Of a stretch of 64,000 bases of DNA, positions 38,175 to 48,299 are shown piece by piece. Below the pieces are notes generated by a model, which was not told where the DNA came from, searched no databases, and worked only from the letters and a program-made list of their open reading frames with translations. The first letter of the stretch is position 1. Every line of letters starts with the position of its first letter. This DNA comes from Sporomusaceae bacterium (GTDB taxonomy: Bacteria > Bacillota > Negativicutes > Acidaminococcales > JAJUGR01). The stretch is taken from contig JAJUGR010000004.1 of the NCBI GenBank assembly GCA_029265905.1, positions 95,955 to 159,954 of the forward strand. The letters are read 5' to 3'. Both the position numbers and the translations under genes were made by a program.

Positions 38175-39425
38175 TCACAGCATCCTTTCCGCCCAAGCGG
38201 TTAGCAAATACAGCCCCATTCCGACCAGGCCGCCCACCACCGAGCCGTTGATTCTGATCATCTGCAGATCATCCCCAACCCGCTCTTCAATGAAGGCGGC
38301 CAGCTTTTCATTCGTAAGCGCGTCTAAATACTGCCTGACCAGGCCGCCTATGTCATCTTGCCGTTGTTCAACAAACCGCAGGAGCATTTTTTTTGCCCAC
38401 GCATCCAGTGATGCGCGTTGCTCGTCATCATCCAAGCCTGCCACAAACGCATCGATTGCTTGCAGCACATAGTTTTCCAGCGGCGGATAATTCCCCGTTC
38501 GCAGCTCTTCCTGCAACCCGGCGACAAACTGGCGCATCTGCTCACCCAAAACAGTCTGCCGTTGCGCTGAAAGGGCGTCATCTTTCCACTTTTCAAGCGC
38601 AGCCTGCATTTTTTCATCCGTTTTCAGCCGTTCCACGTTCTCGCCCAACCAGGCCTTTAACGCCCTTCGCGTCGGATGATTGTCCTGCTGCAGCGCTTGC
38701 AGCTGACCCGTCAGCACCGCAATCATTTTCCGGCTTAAACTTGCCGGCGCAACACCGCTTTTTCGGTCCAGGAGGCTGCGCAATAGACCGTTATTTTCAT
38801 ACCGCTTCAAGGCCGCCTCGACCTCGCCGCAAAGCAGCCTGTAAAACTGATCTGTCTCGACAAGATCGATGAATTTTGCCAGGACAAAGCGAATAAAGGC
38901 AGCATCATAATTCTTTTCCAGGCTTCGCCCCAGCAACTGCGCCAATATGGGGGCAAGCTTCACCTTATGTATGTTATCCTTGAGCAGCTGATCGGCAAAA
39001 TTCGCCGCCTCGGTTGGATTTATACTGCCGAGCATGTCCTGACCTAATTCAACCAGCACCGCTCTCACATTGTCGCGCCCGCCATGCGCTTGAACATAGT
39101 TGCGCACGATTTGAGCCGCATCGTATTTGCCAACAACCGCCATAATGTTTTCTTCCGTAAGCAGTTCCTGCTCAACCAGGGTCACGAGATCATTAAAAAT
39201 GCGTTCGCGGTTGCGGGGAATGACCGCCGTGCGCCAAGGAAAGCCTAATGGCTTCCGGAACAAGGCGGCAACGGCGAACCAATCCGCCAGCCCCCCGACC
39301 AAGGCCGCGCCGCAGCCGCTATGAACCATGCCGACATAAAAATGGCCGCTGTAGGGGTACGTCGCCATGAATCCGGCTGTCGCCAGCCCCAGGGTCAACA
39401 TCGCCTTATACCGATTGCTTGCCAT
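38175..39425 (-). CDS. DUF445 family membrane protein (copy B)
   Basis: GGLADWFAVAALFRKPLGFPWRTAVIPRNRERI. Confidence 0.9.
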   Translation of the reverse strand: MASNRYKAMLTLGLATAGFMATYPYSGHFYVGMVHSGCGAALVGGLADWFAVAALFRKPLGFPWRTAVIPRNRERIFNDLVTLVEQELLTEENIMAVVGKYDAAQIVRNYVQAHGGRDNVRAVLVELGQDMLGSINPTEAANFADQLLKDNIHKVKLAPILAQLLGRSLEKNYDAAFIRFVLAKFIDLVETDQFYRLLCGEVEAALKRYENNGLLRSLLDRKSGVAPASLSRKMIAVLTGQLQALQQDNHPTRRALKAWLGENVERLKTDEKMQAALEKWKDDALSAQRQTVLGEQMRQFVAGLQEELRTGNYPPLENYVLQAIDAFVAGLDDDEQRASLDAWAKKMLLRFVEQRQDDIGGLVRQYLDALTNEKLAAFIEERVGDDLQMIRINGSVVGGLVGMGLYLLTAWAERML

Positions 39426-39522
39426 TGTCCACCTCTGCCGATTAATCTTTATACCCGCTCGCCTTTACCCATTTAACTCTATTATGAGGCCAAATGAGTA
39501 AATCGACAAATCAGCACACGTG

Positions 39523-39560
39523 AAAAGGCCGCAATCCTGCCAAAAGGATTGCGGCCTTTT
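39523..39560 (-). terminator. Terminator downstream of UvrD-like helicase
   Basis: aaaaggccgcaatcctgccaaaaggattgcggcctttt. Confidence 0.85.
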
Positions 39561-41717
39561 CTACGCCGGCGCCAGAAAGCCGTTGGCTAAGCAGACGTCC
39601 AGCGACAAGGTTTTGACCGTTCCGGCAAACTTGATCTCCACATTGTCGGCCGTGAGCGCGACTATGCGGCCGCGCCCGAAGGAGTAGTGGTGTACTGCCA
39701 TGCCGACTGCCAGCTGATTTGACTGCCGGATGGCATTAGGATCATAAGTTGCCGGGGTTTTTCTTTTTTTCGCTAGCTTGCCGCCCGTGGCCAGGGCGGC
39801 CGGCGGGCTGATGATCGTCCTAACCGCCGACACAAACTGCGACTCCGCCACGGCATCCTGCTCCCGCTTATTGTAAGTCAGCAGCTCAAGATGCGTTTTC
39901 GCGCGCGTCATGGCGACGTAAAACAGGCGGACCGCTTCCTCCATCGCCTCGGACTGCCCCCGCAGCTTTTGCTCAACATCGCTGTGCGACGGAATGACAC
40001 CCTCCACCAAATCAATCATATACACGCGGTCAAACTCCAGACCCTTGGCGCTGTGGAACGTGGACAGCGTAACCGCGCAGTCCTTGCGGTTTTTGGCCGC
40101 CTTCGTCACGCGCTCAAGGGCTTGCAGGCGATGGGCAAAATCCGCCATGCTTTTGAGCCCGACCGCCACGTCTTCCAGGGTGTCCAAGATGCCAAGCAAG
40201 TTGTCCTTGCGGAACCCCAGGCGCTCGCACATCCGCTCCAGGGCCTTTTCGTACCCCAGCTTGTGGCGGATGGTGCAGATGGCGGCCAGCGGCGCCGCGC
40301 CCTTCATCCGCTGGATGGTTTCCTGGCATTCTTGCACCTGTTTGAACTGGTAGCCTTGCAGCGATCCGTACTGCCGCAGGTTGTCAAAGACCGATTCGTT
40401 GTTGTTGATTCTTTTGACCGCTTCCATCTGCTGCTTGGTGATATAGCCGTTCATCTTGGCGAAAACCTGTTCAAAAATATCGACCCGTTTGTCCGTATAC
40501 GTCAGGCGCATGAAATTCAATATATCTTTGACCACCCAGTGCGAAAAAAACCGTTTGTCTTCGTCCTTGATGTAAAAAGGGATGCCGGCCCGGTCGAGTT
40601 CGTTGATCAATCCGATCGAGGACGAGTTGTTTCTGTACAGCACCGCCGTCTTGCAAGCCGGGTCGAGCGCCTTGATCGCGTCGAGCAAATAGTTGGTCTG
40701 GGCCCGATAATCGGCCAGATTTCGGATGACAATCGGTTTATGCGGCTGATTGCGGGTAAACATATTCTTGTTATAGCGGTGCTTGTTCCGTTTGATGAAC
40801 GCATTGGCAGTCTCGACAATCTCCGGCGAAGAGCGGTAATTTTGTTCCATGAACAAAATGGCTGCGTCAGGGTACGCCTGCTTAAACTGCAGCAAATATG
40901 ACGGCTCCGCCCCCCGCCAACTGTAGATGGACTGATCATCGTCAGCAACAACGCAGAGGTTGCCATGGCTGCGCACCAGCTTTTCAATGATCGTGTGCTG
41001 AACAAGCGAGGTGTCCTGGCTCTCATCCGTCAGGACATAATCATACAGCCGCTGATAGCGGGCAAGCAGGTCAGCGTCCTGCTCGAAGGCCTCGTTCGCA
41101 TACAGCAGCATGTCGTCGTAGTCCAGCAGCAGCGGGTTGGATGCCGACTTAAACGCTTCGTAGCGCTTCATGATTTCCGCGGCCGCCGGCACGCTGCAGT
41201 CGATTGTCGCCCATTTCACCGGCGCAACCAGCTTATTTTTGATAAAGCTAATATAGGTTGTCAGTTCGTCCATCTGATCTTCAGTGATATTCTCGTTGGT
41301 TTCGCTTTTAAACAGCTCCCGCAGCAGCTGCCGCTTGTCATAGGGCTGGCCGCCTTCAATCAGCTGGTACGCCCGCTTGTTTTTCCGGAAATACTCGCGC
41401 ACGACTTCATACGCCAGGCTATGGATTGTCGAAAAATCAGCGAGCGGCAGCGTCGGGAAAAAGCGGTTGAAGCGGGCCTTCATTTCGTCGGCCGCGGCCC
41501 GGCTGAAGGTCACCGCCTTGATTCGCGCCGGCAAAAGTCCCTTCACCGCCAACAGGTAGCCGATTTTCATAATGATCGTAGTCGTCTTGCCCGACCCGGG
41601 CGACGCCAGCAGCAACAGCGCGCCGCCGGTATTCACCACCGCTTGCCGCTGAACGTCATTTAAGACGACACCGCGCGCCGTCTGCGTCTCCCAAAATAGT
41701 GCTTCTTGTGTGCGCAT
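39561..41717 (-). CDS. UvrD/PcrA-family superfamily 1 DNA helicase
   Basis: LASPGSGKTTTI, VVADDDQSIYSWRGA, QNYRSS, STFHSAKGLEFDRVYM, RLFYVAMTRAK. Confidence 0.95.
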   Translation of the reverse strand: MRTQEALFWETQTARGVVLNDVQRQAVVNTGGALLLLASPGSGKTTTIIMKIGYLLAVKGLLPARIKAVTFSRAAADEMKARFNRFFPTLPLADFSTIHSLAYEVVREYFRKNKRAYQLIEGGQPYDKRQLLRELFKSETNENITEDQMDELTTYISFIKNKLVAPVKWATIDCSVPAAAEIMKRYEAFKSASNPLLLDYDDMLLYANEAFEQDADLLARYQRLYDYVLTDESQDTSLVQHTIIEKLVRSHGNLCVVADDDQSIYSWRGAEPSYLLQFKQAYPDAAILFMEQNYRSSPEIVETANAFIKRNKHRYNKNMFTRNQPHKPIVIRNLADYRAQTNYLLDAIKALDPACKTAVLYRNNSSSIGLINELDRAGIPFYIKDEDKRFFSHWVVKDILNFMRLTYTDKRVDIFEQVFAKMNGYITKQQMEAVKRINNNESVFDNLRQYGSLQGYQFKQVQECQETIQRMKGAAPLAAICTIRHKLGYEKALERMCERLGFRKDNLLGILDTLEDVAVGLKSMADFAHRLQALERVTKAAKNRKDCAVTLSTFHSAKGLEFDRVYMIDLVEGVIPSHSDVEQKLRGQSEAMEEAVRLFYVAMTRAKTHLELLTYNKREQDAVAESQFVSAVRTIISPPAALATGGKLAKKRKTPATYDPNAIRQSNQLAVGMAVHHYSFGRGRIVALTADNVEIKFAGTVKTLSLDVCLANGFLAPA

Positions 41718-41731
41718 CTGAAAACACCCTT

Positions 41732-42856
41732 TTAAAAATCGATCATGGCTGGCCGATAGCCGTCCGGCAATTCCTCTTCCGCTAAGAATGTAAAGGTGTC
41801 GTCATTCAATATGGGGATGAAGATTTCGTATGGAAGCACCGAGAACTCGCAGGCATAATTGCTGGCGCCGAAGGGCAGGCCGGCTTTGCTGCTCAAATTC
41901 AGACCGCGGGCAAACTTGGTGTCGTTTGAGCAGTCGTGTACGGCCAAATCCCAGTTTTGGGCGTCCGCTATTTTCATGAATTTCAGGGTCAACTCCCGGC
42001 TCCAGATCGGCGAGACATAGCCATGGCGGGAGATATACATGTTTTCACCGGCATAGTTGCCGATGTTGTTTTCGTTCAAATGCAGCTCCGCGCAATTGAT
42101 GAAATCGAGGTTTGTTGCCAGGATCGCCTGCTGTTTTTTGAAGAACGTCTCGAAAAATTCCGGCGTCATTGGCGTTTCAATGCCGACGCTTTTGATGTAT
42201 TTTTTCGCCAGGCCGATGTTTTCGATGACCTTGTCCGCACAGCCTGACGCGCCGAGGTTGAAGCGGATCTCGTCAAGGCCGGCTTCCCCGAGCGCTTTTA
42301 AAGTCGCTTCCGTCGCCAAGGTGCCGTTGGTGTATAAATGCTGATACACCTCGGCCGCCCGGAATTTCCTGATTATCGAGTAATACTTTTCGATTTCCAT
42401 GAACGGCTCTAAGTAGACGTAGGAAATGCCCGTCGGTTTTTGGTGAACGGACAGCAATAAATCAATGTCCTTTTCGTAAAACTTCGTGCCGCCGATTTCC
42501 CACAGGCCTTCGCCGACGGGATGGATATCGTCCAGTTCGCCATAGTTGTAGCAGAACTTGCATTCCAAGTTGCATTTGTTCGTTTTCCGAATGGCGCTCA
42601 GGCCCGTGCCGAGCAGGCAGGAACGGCAGCCTTTGGCAAATTTTTCTTCCTTGCCTACAAACAGCGTTCTGTTCGCTAGGGTTTTTAAGTTTTTGATTTC
42701 CGCCTTTAGGATTTCATTTCTGTGATCAATCGCCGCCTCAATTTGCGCGAAGGTCGCATAAATAATTTCTTCATGTTTTACACTAATTTCCTCTTCCTCA
42801 CCTAACTGCGAGAAGAAATCAAACCAGATCAGCGCGTCTTTTTTAGAAATTTTCAT
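41732..42856 (-). CDS. Radical SAM protein of unknown function
   Basis: KCNLECKFCYNYGE (CxxxCxxC), YVYLEPFMEIEKYYSIIRKF, LYTNGTLATEATLKALGEAGLDEIRFNLGA. Confidence 0.88.
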   Translation of the reverse strand: MKISKKDALIWFDFFSQLGEEEEISVKHEEIIYATFAQIEAAIDHRNEILKAEIKNLKTLANRTLFVGKEEKFAKGCRSCLLGTGLSAIRKTNKCNLECKFCYNYGELDDIHPVGEGLWEIGGTKFYEKDIDLLLSVHQKPTGISYVYLEPFMEIEKYYSIIRKFRAAEVYQHLYTNGTLATEATLKALGEAGLDEIRFNLGASGCADKVIENIGLAKKYIKSVGIETPMTPEFFETFFKKQQAILATNLDFINCAELHLNENNIGNYAGENMYISRHGYVSPIWSRELTLKFMKIADAQNWDLAVHDCSNDTKFARGLNLSSKAGLPFGASNYACEFSVLPYEIFIPILNDDTFTFLAEEELPDGYRPAMIDF

Positions 42857-42963
42857 AGCGTACCTACCTATCTGCTCATTATCTAAACCATCACCTGGCT
42901 CGTCCGTGGTGGTGGCCATTTGCTAATCGGCAACTGCACTGGGGTACGGCTGCCTTTTCGCCG

Positions 42964-43443
42964 TTACCAGTGATACTTCTCGCCCCGCCAGATCTTGAAC
43001 GCGCGATAAATCTGCTCAATGAGCAGCAGGCGGACCATCTGGTGGGTGAAGGTCATTTTGGAAAAAGACAGGCGCACGTGCGCGGCCTTGCGCACGTCGT
43101 CGGAGAGGCCGAAGGCGCCGCCGATGATGAAGGTCAGGTGGCTGTCGCCGCTTGACGCGCAGGCGGCAAACGTCTCGGCCAGTTCCTCCGACGACTGCTG
43201 CTTGCCGGCGACGTCCAGGACGAAGACGCGGCTGCCCGACGGAATCTGTTTTATCAGGCGCTCGCCTTCCCGGCTGAGCGCCTGCTCTTTTTGCGCCGCC
43301 GACGGTTCGTCCGGCATGCGTTCTTCGTCGAGCTCTTTAACTTCCAAGCGGCAAAACGGCCCCAGTCGCTTGGTGAATTCGGCAATCCCGTCGCGCAGAT
43401 AGCGCTCCTTGATCTTGCCGACGGTCAGTATCGTTATCCGCAT
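42964..43443 (-). CDS. rlmH: 23S rRNA (pseudouridine1915-N3)-methyltransferase
   Basis: MRITILTVGKIKERYLRDGIAEFTKRL, FIIGGAFGLSDDV, RLLLIEQIYRAFKIWRGEKYHW. Confidence 0.97.
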   Translation of the reverse strand: MRITILTVGKIKERYLRDGIAEFTKRLGPFCRLEVKELDEERMPDEPSAAQKEQALSREGERLIKQIPSGSRVFVLDVAGKQQSSEELAETFAACASSGDSHLTFIIGGAFGLSDDVRKAAHVRLSFSKMTFTHQMVRLLLIEQIYRAFKIWRGEKYHW

Positions 43444-43446
43444 ACC

Positions 43447-44559
43447 CTACTCCTGACTCGGCATATCTTCCAGAACTACGCTCCAGGTCTTGATATCACC
43501 GTTTCGATTCACATCCATCTGCACCTTCTGGCCGATCCGCAGCGTATCGAGCACGGAGCGCAAGTCAGCGACGCTCTGCACCGGCGTGCCGCCGACGGAC
43601 AAGATCACGTCGCCCACTGCCAGCCCCGCCTTCGCCGCCGGACCGCCGTTAAAGACTTTCGCCACGTACACGCCGCTTTCCAGCTGCAGGTCGTAGCCGT
43701 AGCGGGCTGCCGTCTGTCGGTCGATCAAGCCAACGCCCAAGTAAGCCCGTTCCACCCGGCCTTTTTCAATCAGCGATTGCAAAATTGGCTTGGCCGCATT
43801 GATAGGAATAGCAAAGCCGATTCCCTCGACGCCGGACACGGCAATTTTCGCGCTGTTGATGCCGATGACCAGGCCGTCGGCATTGACCAGGGCGCCGCCG
43901 GAGTTGCCGGGGTTGATCGCCGCGTCGGTCTGGATCAGGCGAAAGCGCCGGTCGCCCACATCAATCGAGCGGTTCAGCGCGCTGATCACGCCGGCCGTCA
44001 CGCTCCCCCGGAATTCGAGCCCCAAGGGGTTGCCGATCGCAATGGCCGGCTCGCCGACCAAAATACCGTCGGAGTCGCCGAGTTTCGCCGCCGGCAGCTT
44101 ATCGCCGTCGATTTTCACGACCGCCAAATCCGTAGCGGAGTCGACGCCCAGGACGCGGCCCTTGAAGCTGCGCCCGTCCGATAGGCTGACGATCAATTCC
44201 TGTGCATCGGCCACGACGTGAAAGTTCGTCGCAATGTAGCCCTGGCTGTCAAACAGCACGCCGGAGCCGGTGCCTTTTTCCACCACGACAACGCGATTGA
44301 ACATGTCGCGCGCATAGGCCTTGTTCGTGATGCCGACCACCGCCGGCCCGACCGCCTGCGCCGCTTTGACGATCGGCGTATTGCGTGCCTCCGAAACGCT
44401 CTGCGTAGCGTTCACGGCCTGCAGGGCCGCCGAAGGCGATCCGCCCGCGGGCGTTTTTTTCTGGTTAGAATCCAGGCTGCAGCCGAGTACCAGCATTGCT
44501 CCGATCAAAATACCCGCCAACAAGGTCGTCGCTTGCGGTAAAATCCGTTTGATCTTCAT
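43447..44559 (-). CDS. S1C (HtrA/DegP-type) serine protease with PDZ domain
   Basis: GTGSGVLFDSQGYIATNFHVV, DAAINPGNSGGALVNADG, C-terminal PDZ; N-terminus MLVLGC lipobox-like. Confidence 0.95.
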   Translation of the reverse strand: MKIKRILPQATTLLAGILIGAMLVLGCSLDSNQKKTPAGGSPSAALQAVNATQSVSEARNTPIVKAAQAVGPAVVGITNKAYARDMFNRVVVVEKGTGSGVLFDSQGYIATNFHVVADAQELIVSLSDGRSFKGRVLGVDSATDLAVVKIDGDKLPAAKLGDSDGILVGEPAIAIGNPLGLEFRGSVTAGVISALNRSIDVGDRRFRLIQTDAAINPGNSGGALVNADGLVIGINSAKIAVSGVEGIGFAIPINAAKPILQSLIEKGRVERAYLGVGLIDRQTAARYGYDLQLESGVYVAKVFNGGPAAKAGLAVGDVILSVGGTPVQSVADLRSVLDTLRIGQKVQMDVNRNGDIKTWSVVLEDMPSQE

Positions 44560-45352
44560 CCGTCAACTCTCCTTCCGAGCAGTTCGTCACGCGCCGCTCC
44601 TGGCTGGTTACAAACAGCCGGACCGATGGCAAGCGCCCGGCCGTATCGAGCACGTCGCGAACGGTATTGAACGCCAGGTTTGGCGTGTTGTTTTCATGGC
44701 TCAAGTGGGCGAGAAACACGTCCATCGACGGTTTGGGCGGTAATTTCGCCAGCGTCCAGGCCGCATCCGCGTTGGATAAGTGGCCGCGATTGCTCAAAAT
44801 GCGCTGTTGCAGCATCCGCGGATAAGGACCGTTTTTCAGCATGTTCACGTCATGGTTGGATTCCAGGATGACCACGTCCGCGTCGGCCAAGGCCGCCCGC
44901 ACCGTTTCTGTGACAAACCCGACGTCAGTTGCGACCGTGCACTTGGCCCCGTTATTGGTCAAAACAAAGCCGACCGGATCAGCCGCATCGTGAGGAATAG
45001 AAAAGGGATCAACCGTCAGTTCGCCCAGCCGCACTGTCTCCGGCAGGATACGGCAGCAGACCGGCTCGATTTCGCGACGGCAGGCCAGGCCGTACCAGGT
45101 CGCTTCTTTGGCATAGACCGGCACGCCGTACTTGCGGCAAAAAACCGGCAAGCCCGCCACATGGTCGCGGTGTTCGTGCGTAATCAAGATGCCGGACAAG
45201 TCGGCGGGCTTGACCCCGATCTCAGCCAGCCCGCTTGCAATGCGCCGGGCGCTGATGCCCGCATCTATCAGCAGACCGGTGCCGCCGGACTGTATGTAGA
45301 TGGCATTTCCTTTGCTGCCGCTGGCCAGCACGTGAACTTGAAACTTGCTCAT
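44465..45352 (-). CDS. MBL-fold metallohydrolase (YycJ/WalJ-like)
   Basis: MSKFQVHVLASGSKGNAIYIQSGGTGLLIDAG, LITHEHRDHVAGL, LESNHDVNMLKNGPYP. Confidence 0.92.
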   Translation of the reverse strand: MSKFQVHVLASGSKGNAIYIQSGGTGLLIDAGISARRIASGLAEIGVKPADLSGILITHEHRDHVAGLPVFCRKYGVPVYAKEATWYGLACRREIEPVCCRILPETVRLGELTVDPFSIPHDAADPVGFVLTNNGAKCTVATDVGFVTETVRAALADADVVILESNHDVNMLKNGPYPRMLQQRILSNRGHLSNADAAWTLAKLPPKPSMDVFLAHLSHENNTPNLAFNTVRDVLDTAGRLPSVRLFVTSQERRVTNCSEGELTDEDQTDFTASDDLVGGYFDRSNAGTRLQPGF

Positions 45353-46005
45353 GCATCCCCCTTGGCCAAGGCCGGTCCGGCGCTGGTGCCGATCCGCGTC
45401 GCGCCCGCTTCAATCAGGGCCAGCGCCTGCTGGCGCGTGCGGATGCCGCCTGAGGCCTTGATGCCGATTTTCCCGTTCGCAACGGCGGCCAGCAAGCGGA
45501 CGTCCTCCACCGTCGCCCCGCCGCCGGCAAACCCGGTCGAGGTTTTGACAAACGCGGCGCCGCCGTCGATGACCGCCTGGCAGGCCCGCCGTTTTTCCGC
45601 TTCCGTTAGCAAAACTGTCTCGATAATCACCTTGACCGGCTGCGGCGCGGCACTCTGCACAACCAGCTTGATTTCCTCCGTCACTGCATCCCACTGTCCG
45701 TTTTTGGCAGCCGCCATATTCATTACCATGTCCACTTCGTCAGCGTGGTCTTCCACCGCCAACCGCGCTTCCAGCGCCTTGGCCGCCGCCACAGAGGTGC
45801 CGAGCGGAAACCCAACCACCGTCACTACTTTTACCCCTTTGCCGCGCAGCAAATTCGCCGCCAGCGGCACATAAACGGGCGCAACGCAAACAGCGTGCAG
45901 TGAAGCAAGCGCCGCTTCATTGCACAGGTTCATGATATCGTTAACCGTCGCCTCAGGACGCAACAGCGTGTGTTCAATCATCTTGTTGATGCTTATAATC
46001 GCCAC
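45349..46005 (-). CDS. deoC: Deoxyribose-phosphate aldolase
   Basis: MIEHTLLRPEATVNDI, EVDMVMNMAAAK, FVKTSTGFAGGGATVEDV, KASGGIR. Confidence 0.95.
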   Translation of the reverse strand: MAIISINKMIEHTLLRPEATVNDIMNLCNEAALASLHAVCVAPVYVPLAANLLRGKGVKVVTVVGFPLGTSVAAAKALEARLAVEDHADEVDMVMNMAAAKNGQWDAVTEEIKLVVQSAAPQPVKVIIETVLLTEAEKRRACQAVIDGGAAFVKTSTGFAGGGATVEDVRLLAAVANGKIGIKASGGIRTRQQALALIEAGATRIGTSAGPALAKGDA

Positions 46006-46062
46006 TCCCTTTCAACAACACTACTACTCATTATATAGCACAATGGCCGGAGAAAAAACCAT

Positions 46063-46103
46063 AGAGCCTTTCCAACCCCGCAGTCGAGGCTGAAAAGGCT
46101 CTT
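46063..46103. terminator. Hairpin between Fur-family gene and deoC
   Basis: agagcctttccaaccccgcagtcgaggctgaaaaggctct imperfect inverted repeat. Confidence 0.6.
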
Positions 46104-46111
46104 ATTTTCAT

Positions 46112-46546
46112 TTACTGGTCATTTTTTGCACCCTCGCGCTGGCAGGCGGGACAAACGCCGTAAAAATAGAACTGATGTCCGCGCAAATCGTATCCGGTCG
46201 AATCGCCAACCGTTTGGTAAAACGAGCCCCATTCGACTGGGTCGACGTCGTCGACGCGCTGGCAGGCCAGACAGCGAATATGGGGGTGGTTCGAGGTGTC
46301 TGCGTCATAACGGAAGCTGTCTTCGCCGGTGTTCAAAATCTGAACTAAGTTAAGCTCCCGCAGGATTTCAATTGTTTTATAAACGGTGGCCAGGCTCATC
46401 GTCGGATAATGAGGCTGCAACTCATTAAAGAGCATCTCCGCGCTCGGGTGTGCTTTCGTCGCGGCCAGCGCACTGTAAATGGCCAGCCGTTGCGGCGTCA
46501 CCTTGAAACCGTTCTCCCGCAGCATCGCGGTAATATCTCTTTCCAC
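46112..46546 (-). CDS. Fur/PerR family metalloregulator
   Basis: MLRENGFKVTPQRLAIYSAL, HPSAEMLFNELQPHYPTMSLATVYKTIEIL, CLAC...CPAC zinc motifs. Confidence 0.93.
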   Translation of the reverse strand: MERDITAMLRENGFKVTPQRLAIYSALAATKAHPSAEMLFNELQPHYPTMSLATVYKTIEILRELNLVQILNTGEDSFRYDADTSNHPHIRCLACQRVDDVDPVEWGSFYQTVGDSTGYDLRGHQFYFYGVCPACQREGAKNDQ

Positions 46547-46685
46547 TTCTTCTTCCCTGCTTCTATTTGTTAATGCCTAACCTTAACAGAAAATATTTTT
46601 CCCTTACTGTCACTATTCTACCTGAAAGGAAAATCCCTTGTCAAGTTTCCGCCTTTTGCGGGGAAGGAGGCCTGCGCAGCCGTCC

Positions 46686-48299
46686 TTACTCGAACATGAG
46701 CAGCAGCGGGTAATGCGGCTGGCCGCCTGAATAAACCTCGACCTCCAGCGCAGGATGCGCGGCCCGCACGGCGGCCGCCAGCGCTTCGGCCTCCACTTTT
46801 GTCAGCGCACAACCGTAGTAGAGGCTGAGCAGCTCGGCCGTTTTCGGCCGTTCGCGCTTGACCAGGTCCAGCAGCAATTGTTCGCAGGACTGGCCGACCA
46901 GCACAATCTTGCCGTCGGAAAGGCCAAGGTAGTCGCCGGTCCGCACGGTCAGGCCGCCCGCGACGCTGTCGCGCACTGCTATGCTGACGGCAGCCTCGTG
47001 GACGCCGGCAATGCGCGCCTCCATCGCCGCCCGGTTTTCGGCCAGCGAGCGCTCCTTGTTGAACGCAACCAGCGCCGCCATGCCTTGGGCCGCGTTCGTC
47101 GTTGGCAGCACCTCGACCCGGTCGCCAAGCAGTTTTTTCACCTGTCCGGCGGCGAGGATGATGTTCTTGTTGTTGGGCAAGATAAAGTAATGCGCCGCCC
47201 GGCCGTTTTCGATAATCCGGATGAACTCCTCCACGGGCGGATTCATCGACTGTCCGCCGTGCACGATTTCATCCGCCCCCAGGCTCGTCATAATCCTGGC
47301 CAGTCCATCTCCGGCCGCCACCGCCAAGATGCCGATCCCCGTTTTTTCCTCCGTCTGGCCAAGCTGCATCTGCTCGGCCATGTTGTCCACCTTCACCTGC
47401 TGCAGACTGCCCCAGGCTTGGGCGGCATCGATGACCAGCCCCGGCCGGTCCGTATGGAGATGGATTTTCAGGGTATCGCCGGCGCCGGCCACAATGAGCG
47501 AATCCCCTAATGCGGCGAGCTGCTTGCGCACCGCCGCTTCCTGCCACCCTTTCCCTTTCACCACCAGTTCCGTGCAGTAAGGATACTGCATCGCCAGGGA
47601 CGCCGCGGCCATCACTTTTTGCTGCACCGGCGCCGCCGGCAAATCCAGCGGCCGTGCTTCGCCCGTCAGCCCCGCCAGGCAGCCTTCCAGGAAAACCAGA
47701 AGCCCCATGCCGCCGGCATCAACGACGCCGGCGGCCTTCAGCGCCGGCAACAGGTCGGGCGTATGGGCCAGCTCAATTTTACCCGCCGCCAAAGAGGCCT
47801 GTAAAATTTGTGCAAACGGCTCCCGCCGGCGCACCGACAGATAAGCCCCCTTGGAGATCGCCCTGGCCACCGTCAAAATGGTACCCTCCACGGGCTTGGC
47901 CACGGAGCGGTAAGCATAAAGAATGCCGTACTGAAACGCCTTGCCCATTTCGGTCGTGGTCGCCGTCTCTTTGCCCACCAGGCCGCGTCCAATGCCGCGC
48001 AACAGTTGTGACAAAATGACGCCCGAGTTACCGCGCGCCCCAAGCAAGGCACTTTCCGCCGCCAGCGTCCCCACCTCGCCGATCGTCAGTCCGGTCGAAG
48101 GCTGCAGGCGCCTGGCGACGGCGGTCATGGTCTGGAGCATGTTGGTGCCCGTATCGCCATCGGGCACCGGAAAAACATTCAGGTCATTGATCATTTGGTA
48201 TTGCTCGGAAAAGGCCTGATACGCCCCCAGCAACATGCGCCGCAGCTCATCGCCGGTGATGCGCGGTTTTTCCACCATCTCCACCACTTCCTCACTCAT
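46686..48299 (-). CDS. DAK2 domain protein YloV family (FakA-like)
   Basis: NVFPVPDGDTGTNMLQTM, LLGARGNSGVILSQLLRG. Confidence 0.93.
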   Translation of the reverse strand: MSEEVVEMVEKPRITGDELRRMLLGAYQAFSEQYQMINDLNVFPVPDGDTGTNMLQTMTAVARRLQPSTGLTIGEVGTLAAESALLGARGNSGVILSQLLRGIGRGLVGKETATTTEMGKAFQYGILYAYRSVAKPVEGTILTVARAISKGAYLSVRRREPFAQILQASLAAGKIELAHTPDLLPALKAAGVVDAGGMGLLVFLEGCLAGLTGEARPLDLPAAPVQQKVMAAASLAMQYPYCTELVVKGKGWQEAAVRKQLAALGDSLIVAGAGDTLKIHLHTDRPGLVIDAAQAWGSLQQVKVDNMAEQMQLGQTEEKTGIGILAVAAGDGLARIMTSLGADEIVHGGQSMNPPVEEFIRIIENGRAAHYFILPNNKNIILAAGQVKKLLGDRVEVLPTTNAAQGMAALVAFNKERSLAENRAAMEARIAGVHEAAVSIAVRDSVAGGLTVRTGDYLGLSDGKIVLVGQSCEQLLLDLVKRERPKTAELLSLYYGCALTKVEAEALAAAVRAAHPALEVEVYSGGQPHYPLLLMFE

